Assembly (NCBI GenBank): GCA_030672315.1
Contig: DAOVGQ010000003.1
Span: 1-10,208, forward strand
From: Candidatus Aenigmatarchaeota archaeon
GTDB lineage: Archaea > Aenigmatarchaeota > Aenigmatarchaeia > QMZP01
Length of the DNA: 10,208 nucleotides
Direction of reading: 5' to 3'
Within the stretch, counting starts at the first letter, position 1, and the number at the start of each line of letters is the position of its first letter. The notes beneath the pieces were generated by a model that made no database searches, was not told where the DNA came from, and saw only the letters and a program-made list of their open reading frames with translations. A program made the position numbers and the translations under genes. Positions 6,325 through 10,208 of the stretch are shown one piece after another.

Positions 6325-7725
6325 TTAATGCTTCCTTTTCTCAAGAATGGTTGTGATAACAATGTATATCATCACAAGGAAGGGGATTATCTCCAGCCTT
6401 CCCAGGAACATGTTGGCTATCAGGATAAGCTTTCCAGAGGGATGCATGTCTGCTATGGGGACAACCGAAAGGCCCACGGTCCCCTCAGCAGAGGCCACCG
6501 TGAAGAAGGATTCCAGGGGGGAGTATCCCAGGAAGGTCAGGCCCAGGGAGCTCGTTCCCAGGATAATGAAGTACATGCAGGCAAAGAGGGCAATTATCGA
6601 GAGCTCATTATCCTTTATGACCCTTCCACCGAGCTTGAAGGGGACCACGGCCTCCTCTGGAAGGGATATCTTCTTGCCCATCCATGGTAGTGATTTCAGT
6701 ATTATGCCCGACCTTATCAGCTTGAGTCCGCCTGCAGTGGAGCCGGCATAGCCCCCTATTATCATCAGGGTTATGAGAAGAATCCTTGTCAGCCCCGAGG
6801 ATATGTCTGCATTGCTGAAGCCTGTTCCTGTCAGGGCAGAAAAGGCCTGGAATACCCCGTGCCTGAAGGGTTCCGGACTGTAGAGGTAGGAGACGCTCAC
6901 CAGAATGGAGAAGACCAGGAGAAGCGTCCAGAAGAGCCTTGTCTCGGGGTTATTGATGTAATCCCTGAACTTTCTGTTCCACAGCCTTGCATGAACAAAA
7001 AAGGAGGTCGCGCCAAGGACCATGAGGAGAATGGCAACGGTTTCTATTGCAGGGTTCCCGAACGAGCCGATAGAGGCATTCCTGGTGGTGAACCCCCCTG
7101 TGGCGATGCCTGTTATGGCGTTGAGCATGGATTCGAAAAAGGGCATGCCGGCCAGGATAAACAAGGTCATGCCAAGGAGGGTATATGAGAGGTATATCAT
7201 CATCACCCTGCGGACCGTGCCCCTGACACCTGCCCCTATCATGCCGGCGCCGCCCTCGGCCTTGTAGAGGTAGTATGAAGACATGCCGGGAGAGCTCACC
7301 AGTATGAGAAATATTATGATTATCCCCACGCCTCCTATCCACTGGGTGAGGGCGCGCCAGAACAGCAGGCTGGCTGGAAGGCTCTCGGGCTGGACAACAG
7401 TCAGGCCCGTGGTGGTGAAACCCGAGACTGCCTCGAACCATGAATCCAGGGGGTTCATGTAGAAGATATAGGGAATGGCCCCTATGAGGGAGACCACTAT
7501 GAAGGAGAGCCCTGCTATCACCATGGCCGAGCTGAGGGTGAGATCCTCCTTCTTGAACCTCCTGTCGAGGGTCATGCCGATTATAAAAGATAGGACGGCT
7601 CCAATAAAGAAGCCGGTGTGCATCCCGTCCCCAAATATCCAGGAGATGAAGACAGGGGCCAGGATGAGAATCCCGAGTATCTCCAGGAGGGTTCCGAGGT
7701 AAGAGGCCACAGAGCGGAAGTCCAT
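6325..7725 (-). CDS. trkH: TrkH/KtrB-family potassium uptake membrane subunit
   Basis: 466-residue integral membrane protein and the ion-conducting subunit of a Trk/Ktr-type K+ uptake system. Its length fits the family (about 450-490). The four characteristic P-loops are visible: SGFTTTGLT (101-109), GIATGGFTT (206-214), SALTGTGFS (296-304) and ASAEGTVGLS (411-420), each with the filter Gly. Other family signatures are FWRALTQWIGGVG (122-134), GGYAGSTAGGLKLIR (324-338) and LGRLEIIPF (441-449). The Arg in the last stretch is the conserved one near the pore gate. The third pore-loop region and the long hydrophobic helices are intact, so the protein looks functional. These proteins usually need a cytoplasmic NAD/ATP-binding partner (TrkA/KtrA); none is encoded in this window. 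There is no Shine-Dalgarno; a TATA-like element about 28 nt upstream suggests a leaderless mRNA. The gene is followed by the DNA glycosylase gene. Confidence 0.96.
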   Translation of the reverse strand: MDFRSVASYLGTLLEILGILILAPVFISWIFGDGMHTGFFIGAVLSFIIGMTLDRRFKKEDLTLSSAMVIAGLSFIVVSLIGAIPYIFYMNPLDSWFEAVSGFTTTGLTVVQPESLPASLLFWRALTQWIGGVGIIIIFLILVSSPGMSSYYLYKAEGGAGMIGAGVRGTVRRVMMIYLSYTLLGMTLFILAGMPFFESMLNAITGIATGGFTTRNASIGSFGNPAIETVAILLMVLGATSFFVHARLWNRKFRDYINNPETRLFWTLLLVFSILVSVSYLYSPEPFRHGVFQAFSALTGTGFSNADISSGLTRILLITLMIIGGYAGSTAGGLKLIRSGIILKSLPWMGKKISLPEEAVVPFKLGGRVIKDNELSIIALFACMYFIILGTSSLGLTFLGYSPLESFFTVASAEGTVGLSVVPIADMHPSGKLILIANMFLGRLEIIPFLVMIYIVITTILEKRKH

Positions 7726-7748
7726 ATTAATAATTGGCCGTCGGGGTT

Positions 7749-7758
7749 AATATTATTG
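7749..7758 (-). promoter_or_regulatory. TATA-like element of the trkH-glycosylase unit
   Basis: On the minus strand this reads ATAATATTAA, centred about 28 nt before the trkH ATG. It fits a leaderless or nearly leaderless start. No Shine-Dalgarno is visible before that ATG. Confidence 0.45.
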
Positions 7759-7779
7759 ACAAAAGCAAAAATGGTTTTC

Positions 7780-7789
7780 GGGTATACCC
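7780..7789. promoter_or_regulatory. Palindrome GGGTATACCC between trkH and the orphan gene
   Basis: A perfect 10-bp palindrome sits 11 nt upstream of the TATA box of the orphan gene (7800-7807), in the divergent intergenic region. The position would suit an activator or operator site. Palindromes of this length occur by chance several times in 10 kb, so the call rests mainly on location. Confidence 0.25.
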
Positions 7790-7799
7790 TGAGGATATC

Positions 7800-7807
7800 T
7801 ATTTAAA
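7800..7807 (+). promoter_or_regulatory. TATA box of the orphan gene
   Basis: TATTTAAA is centred about 27 nt before position 7830, placing transcription start at or next to GTG 7831/ATG 7834. No Shine-Dalgarno is present, so the transcript is probably leaderless. This argues against an earlier TTG start at 7810. Confidence 0.6.
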
Positions 7808-7833
7808 CCTTGTCCCGTTCAGTTCAATATGTG

Positions 7834-8175
7834 ATGGATATGAGTGACAGGACGACTGTCTATATGGAGCTTTCTGTAGATTTTGTTCCTGGAGAGTATG
7901 CAAGAGTGATTCAGGTAAATGAAAACGGAGATGCTCTTGCCCACCAATTCAGGTCAGGACATAAGGCGATTTCTACAAAGGGCTTGGGTCCTATATACCC
8001 TATTGATGAAGCGAAAGGGGTTCTACAGGAAGTCCTTGATGACCCGAGCAGAAAATTCCCTGAAGAGTGCTACAGGTTAGATCCGATAGGATATGTAGAT
8101 GAAAAGCGGCTAAGGTTTCTGCAATCTGAGGTATTTGATCCTCCAGAAAAAGAATCTGATATATTTAACCCCTAG
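7834..8175 (+). CDS. Hypothetical soluble protein, AT-richer than its neighbours
   Basis: 113 residues from the ATG at 7834; GTG 7831 and ATG 7840 are alternative starts. I do not recognise a family. No signal peptide, membrane helix, nucleotide-binding loop or Cys cluster is visible. The N-terminal half looks like a small beta domain (TVYMELSVDFVPGEYARVIQ). The C-terminal half is polar and helical with many charged residues, ending in EKESDIFNP. A hand count over 7861-8160 gives about 43% G+C. The same count for two 60-nt lines of the following gene gives about 63-70%. It also uses AGA besides AGG for Arg. This suggests recent acquisition or a fast-evolving lineage-specific gene. It has its own TATA box, and its last codons contain the promoter of the next gene. 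Confidence 0.65.
   Translation: MDMSDRTTVYMELSVDFVPGEYARVIQVNENGDALAHQFRSGHKAISTKGLGPIYPIDEAKGVLQEVLDDPSRKFPEECYRLDPIGYVDEKRLRFLQSEVFDPPEKESDIFNP
8160..8168 (+). promoter_or_regulatory. TATA box of the pilin-like pair, inside the end of the orphan gene
   Basis: TATATTTAA is centred 25 nt before the ATG at 8189, which predicts a leaderless mRNA. It overlaps the last codons (IFNP) of the upstream gene, so the pilin-like genes can be transcribed independently of it. Confidence 0.55.
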
Positions 8176-8188
8176 ACAAATAATAAAC

Positions 8189-8554
8189 ATGCGTGGCTTT
8201 GTTTTCATTCTGGAGTCCGTTTTTGCGGGCCTGATACTTCTCGGTTTTCTGCTCTATCTGGCCCAAGGATACACCCAGGCCAGTTCCGGGCCTGAGCACG
8301 ACTTCGGGCGGGTCCTGCCTGAGCTCGACCAGAGGGGCCTTTTAAGGGGCTATGTGTATTCAGGTGATATCCAGGGCCTGGAGGGTGAGATAAGCCTCTA
8401 TGGATTCAGCCACTCCATTCAGGTGTGCGGACCATCAGGGGGCTGCACAGGCCAGGCACCCCGGGCGGATAATGTCTGGGTATCCGCCTATTTCCTGGCA
8501 GGAGAGGACTCCTATCAGCCAAGGGAGGTGAAACTCTATGTCTGGGAGGCTTAA
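8189..8554 (+). CDS. Pilin-like membrane-anchored protein (first of pair)
   Basis: 121 residues. The very short positive N-terminus MRG is followed by a hydrophobic helix (FVFILESVFAGLILLGFLLYLA, in part 4-25) and an extracellular, mostly beta domain with two Cys (80, 86). The RG followed directly by a hydrophobic stretch with a Glu six residues in resembles archaeal type IV pilins or class III signal peptides. It could be cut after Gly3 by a prepilin peptidase, although the Glu is one place later than the usual +5. The next gene has the same layout and overlaps this one by 17 nt, so the two are almost certainly one unit. Minor pilin or pilus-associated subunit is the best guess; an ordinary single-pass membrane protein is the alternative. 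The ATG at 8189 is favoured by a TATA box 25 nt upstream, over an in-frame TTG at 8135. Confidence 0.72.
   Translation: MRGFVFILESVFAGLILLGFLLYLAQGYTQASSGPEHDFGRVLPELDQRGLLRGYVYSGDIQGLEGEISLYGFSHSIQVCGPSGGCTGQAPRADNVWVSAYFLAGEDSYQPREVKLYVWEA
8524..8531 (+). promoter_or_regulatory. Strong ribosome binding site of the second pilin-like gene
   Basis: GGAGGTGA is a full match to the archaeal Shine-Dalgarno, 6 nt before the ATG at 8538. It lies inside the coding region of the first pilin-like gene and explains how the overlapping second gene is translated. Confidence 0.8.
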
Positions 8555-9101
8555 GGGTCAGTTCTTCATGCTGGGGGCGCTGCTGCTATGTGCAGTGTTC
8601 TTTGCAGCCCTTCCTGCAGGTACAATCCTGACAGGCGGATATACAGAAGATATATCCAGGCTGGCTGAGAACCTGGAGGGGGAGATTCCCCATGCCCTCA
8701 ACCTGGCCATGCTGGAGGACAGCTCCCCAGACAAGCTCGGGGACTTCACAGGATTTGTCAGAGACAATGTAAGGGAGCATTATCTCGAGCTGGAGAGCCT
8801 CTGGGTGGTGACATTTCCTGACCAGGAGAATCCTGGGGAGGTCGAGGTCTATGCAGGCAACTGGCTCGGGAGGCCTGTGAGCGTTTATGTCACCATCGAA
8901 GGTGAAGAGGAAAGAATTGTGGTAAATAGTGGAGAAATAGAGAAAGAGAACTTTCATAGTGTCGGGAGTGATTTCACCCTAGAGGTCAGCTTTGAAGAGA
9001 GATCCTGGTCAGGCCAGGTAGCAAGGGACAAGGCAAACCTCTACAGCTACATGAGGCTTTCAAGGGGCGAGAACTCCATAGTCAAGGAGGTAGCTGGTTA
9101 G
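8538..9101 (+). CDS. Pilin-like membrane-anchored protein (second of pair)
   Basis: 187 residues. The N-terminus MSGRLKGQFFMLGALLLCAV contains the KG/Q junction typical of archaeal class III (pilin/archaellin) signal peptides, followed directly by a hydrophobic helix (about 9-27). It lacks the usual Glu at +5 of the mature protein, so cleavage is uncertain. After the helix comes a helical segment (36-90) and then a beta-rich domain (about 88-165) with strands such as SVYVTIEGEE and FTLEVSFEE. The only Cys (18) is inside the helix. The start is fixed by the GGAGGTGA site. The gene overlaps the end of the first pilin-like gene by 17 nt in another frame, which suggests translational coupling and equal amounts of the two proteins. 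Likely role: minor pilin or surface-anchored partner. No pilus ATPase or assembly platform gene is in the window. Confidence 0.75.
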   Translation: MSGRLKGQFFMLGALLLCAVFFAALPAGTILTGGYTEDISRLAENLEGEIPHALNLAMLEDSSPDKLGDFTGFVRDNVREHYLELESLWVVTFPDQENPGEVEVYAGNWLGRPVSVYVTIEGEEERIVVNSGEIEKENFHSVGSDFTLEVSFEERSWSGQVARDKANLYSYMRLSRGENSIVKEVAG

Positions 9102-9107
9102 AACCGG

Positions 9108-9482
9108 TTAGCTGGAGTTGTCTTTTTCTTTTTCCCGGATTATTACCTTCTGGACAGGCTTTCTTGTGAACAGGGCCCTGAAGGGCCTCATCACAAATCC
9201 CACTATCTTGGCGCCGCCAGATATTGTTGCGTACAGGAGGTATGCAGCCACACCAAAGATTGCAAACCATATGACGCTGGAGATGGTCAGGGGAACATTC
9301 ATACCCATGAGGCTGGCCACCACAGGAAACGTGGCAGCTATGACACCCACTATGAAGGCCTTTATGAGGGCCTGGAATATCTTATAGGCCAGGACTATGA
9401 AAACAAGGAATACCGCTAAGAGAAGGACTGTGTTGAGCTGGGTGAGTTTCGTCAGAATGTCGGGGATGAGTTCCAGAACCAT
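9108..9482 (-). CDS. Small three-helix membrane protein of unknown function
   Basis: 124 residues with three likely membrane helices (about 18-40, 42-58, 65-88). The basic and charged C-terminal tail (RPFRALFTRKPVQK to the end) is probably cytoplasmic. There are no Cys and no recognisable catalytic motif; I do not recognise a family, though small proteins of this shape are common in archaeal genomes. It converges on the second pilin-like gene, with 6 nt between the stop codons. Its start codon shares an AT-rich promoter with the divergent UPF0200 kinase gene. There is no Shine-Dalgarno, and the TATA element lies 25 nt before the ATG, so the mRNA is probably leaderless. The Lys/Glu-rich tail coding region forms T-runs on the opposite strand that may end the pilin-like transcript. 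Confidence 0.75.
   Translation of the reverse strand: MVLELIPDILTKLTQLNTVLLLAVFLVFIVLAYKIFQALIKAFIVGVIAATFPVVASLMGMNVPLTISSVIWFAIFGVAAYLLYATISGGAKIVGFVMRPFRALFTRKPVQKVIIREKEKDNSS
9121..9134 (+). terminator. Oligo-T terminator candidate for the pilin-like pair
   Basis: TCTTTTTCTTTTTC, on the plus strand, starts 20 nt after the stop codon of the second pilin-like gene. Archaeal RNA polymerase often terminates at such T-tracts without a hairpin. The same bases encode the charged tail of the convergent membrane protein, so base composition could also reflect its codons. Confidence 0.4.
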
Positions 9483-9501
9483 AGCTTAATATAGGATTTA
9501 A

Positions 9502-9511
9502 TTTATATATA
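9502..9511. promoter_or_regulatory. Shared bidirectional TATA element
   Basis: TTTATATATA (TATATATAAA on the minus strand) is the only strong TATA candidate in the 75-nt interval between two divergent genes. Its centre is 25 nt from the minus-strand ATG at 9482, giving a leaderless mRNA. It also predicts a plus-strand start near 9533, leaving a leader of about 25 nt with a Shine-Dalgarno for the kinase. Confidence 0.5.
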
Positions 9512-9543
9512 GAATTAAAGTTTTTCACGAGAGAGTGAATACC

Positions 9544-9551
9544 AGGAGTGA
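9544..9551 (+). promoter_or_regulatory. Ribosome binding site of the UPF0200 kinase
   Basis: AGGAGTGA is 6 nt before the ATG at 9558 and supports that start. The protein's P-loop begins nine residues later, as usual for the family. Confidence 0.65.
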
Positions 9552-9557
9552 CAGTGC

Positions 9558-10127
9558 ATGAGAAGGAAGATAATTGTCGTGACAGGACTTCCCGGTTCCG
9601 GCAAGTCCGAGATCTCAAGGGAGATTAAGAGAAGGAGGATAACCACCTTTATAACAGGAAATATAATCAAGGAGGAGGTATCAAGGCGCGGCCTGGAGCT
9701 CACCCTGGAGAGCCAGGAGTACATTGCCAGGGAACTCAGGAAGGAATATGGACCAGATGCACCAATCAATATGATTGAGCACAGAATAAGGGACTCGAAA
9801 TCCAGCATCATATGTGTCGACGGCCCCAGGAACATCAAGGAGGTTGAGCTTCTCGAGGACCTCGGTGACGTCTTTCTTATAATCGTGGAATGCACCAAGA
9901 GGGTCAGGTACAGGAGGCTCAGGAGGCGGGGCGGCCCCAGGGACCCGGATGATTGGGAGCGTTTTGTCTGGAGGGACAAAAAGGAGCTTGCGCGGGGAAT
10001 GCATTCCCTGACCAGAACCAGCAAGTTCAGAAAGTATATAATAAAAAACACCGGAACCCTCTCGGAGCTGAGGTCCAAGATATCTAGGATACTCAAGGAC
10101 ATAAGGTCGAGTGGCCACAGAAAATAG
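9558..10127 (+). CDS. UPF0200-family P-loop nucleotide kinase-like protein
   Basis: 189-residue soluble protein with a dephospho-CoA/adenylate-kinase-like fold. The Walker A motif is GLPGSGKSE (10-18). A Walker B-like VDGPRN (87-92) follows a beta strand (SIICVDG). The signature RDPDDWERFVWRDKKELARG (128-147) matches the 'DDPxxWExFxxRDxxELxxG' pattern of the archaeal UPF0200 family. VSRRGLELTLESQEYIAREL (41-60) corresponds to the family's substrate-side helix. These proteins are expected to transfer phosphate from ATP to a nucleotide or coenzyme precursor; the substrate is not established as far as I know. The length fits the family. The C-terminal end is strongly basic (RSSGHRK). A few short runs of Arg, such as RRLRRRGG (119-126), are notable. 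It precedes the tRNA gene on the same strand, which has its own promoter. Confidence 0.9.
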   Translation: MRRKIIVVTGLPGSGKSEISREIKRRRITTFITGNIIKEEVSRRGLELTLESQEYIARELRKEYGPDAPINMIEHRIRDSKSSIICVDGPRNIKEVELLEDLGDVFLIIVECTKRVRYRRLRRRGGPRDPDDWERFVWRDKKELARGMHSLTRTSKFRKYIIKNTGTLSELRSKISRILKDIRSSGHRK

Positions 10128-10128
10128 C

Positions 10129-10138
10129 TTTTTATATG
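10129..10138 (+). promoter_or_regulatory. TATA box of the tRNA gene
   Basis: TTTTTATATG is centred 27 nt before the first tRNA base (10161), the standard distance in archaea. It begins 2 nt after the kinase stop codon; its T-run may also help end that gene's transcript. Confidence 0.6.
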
Positions 10139-10160
10139 CCTTTCAGGAATAATTAGTTAA

Positions 10161-10208
10161 GCCTCGGTAGCTCAGCTGGAAGAGCGGCTGGCTTGTATTC
10201 GCTGGTCT
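10161..10208 (+). tRNA. tRNA-Thr (anticodon TGT), 5' part, probably intron-containing
   Basis: The gene runs off the window. GCCTCGG (10161-10167) is the 5' acceptor strand, then TA. The D stem is GCTC (10170-10173) with GAGC (10182-10185), around the loop AGCTGGAA. G26 is followed by the anticodon stem GCTGG (10187-10191) and the loop CTTGTA, with anticodon TGT at 10194-10196 and A37 at 10197. The G1-C2 start fits archaeal tRNA-Thr; reading GTA (Tyr) would need a shifted stem. The expected CCAGC partner strand does not follow: the last 11 bases are TTCGCTGGTCT. Archaeal tRNA introns typically sit between bases 37 and 38, so an intron probably begins at 10198. Confidence 0.8.

Noticed and set aside
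5782..6690. Long open frame of 302 codons on the plus strand
   Set aside because: It lies antisense to the glycosylase and trkH genes and crosses their boundary. Its translation shows no family motif, while both minus-strand frames have full motif sets.
170..7771. Shared A-rich word ACAAAAGCAAAAAT near 170 and near 7759
   Set aside because: The first copy encodes a signal-peptide segment and the second is intergenic. A low-complexity word of this size is not convincing as a functional repeat.
8135..8188. Longer N-terminus for the first pilin-like protein from a TTG
   Set aside because: It would add polar residues before the MRG-hydrophobic start and overlap the upstream gene. The TATA box 25 nt before ATG 8189 favours the shorter form.
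9515..10102. Open frame of 195 codons on the minus strand
   Set aside because: It is antisense to the UPF0200 kinase, which has P-loop, family signature and Shine-Dalgarno. The Ser/Leu-rich translation is a mirror of Arg/Glu codons.
1..10208. CRISPR array, insertion sequence, integrase or toxin-antitoxin module
   Set aside because: I saw no regularly spaced short direct repeats, no transposase or integrase motifs, and no paired small toxin/antitoxin genes.

Overview
This window is archaeal, and densely coded. Five genes or gene pairs are preceded by a TATA box about 25 nt from the start codon with no ribosome binding site, the usual leaderless arrangement in archaea. The remaining starts mostly carry GGAGG or GGTGA-type Shine-Dalgarno sequences. 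Several products belong to families typical of archaea: DUF357, the UPF0200 P-loop kinases, the COG2231 branch of endonuclease III relatives, and KG/Q-type pilin-like proteins. The large surface protein carries a C-x5-C-x8-C-x3-C module around a 'CEPGETWQTC' core that I associate with uncultivated archaea (DPANN lineages, Altiarchaeota). That placement is inference. Arg codon AGG is strongly favoured and the neutral composition is moderately GC-rich.

Layout. Positions 1-220 (-) hold the start of a secreted protein that runs off the window. 274-2877 (-) is an 867-residue modular cell-surface protein with a signal peptide, Ig-like modules, a recent tandem duplication of an acidic 96-residue module, two Cys-rich modules and a C-terminal membrane anchor. 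2948-5308 (-) is a PEP synthase-like protein that keeps the phosphorylatable His but has lost two conserved residues of the pyruvate/PEP site. Divergent from it, 5401-5685 (+) is a DUF357 protein. It converges with 5689-6300 (-), an iron-sulfur HhH-GPD DNA glycosylase that follows trkH (6325-7725, -) in an apparent two-gene operon.

The right part starts with an AT-richer orphan gene (7834-8175, +). It is followed by two pilin-like membrane-anchored proteins (8189-8554 and 8538-9101, +) that overlap by 17 nt. A small three-helix membrane protein (9108-9482, -) shares a bidirectional TATA element with a UPF0200 kinase (9558-10127, +). The window ends inside a tRNA gene (from 10161, +), probably tRNA-Thr(UGU) interrupted by an intron.

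The contents are mainly cell-envelope functions (two secreted proteins, two pilin-like proteins, a K+ transporter, a small membrane protein) mixed with housekeeping genes. I see no CRISPR array, insertion sequence, phage module or toxin-antitoxin pair. The most unusual items are the PEP synthase-like protein with altered active site, a 10-nt element shared by its upstream region and that of the surface protein, and the uncharacterised pilin-like pair.
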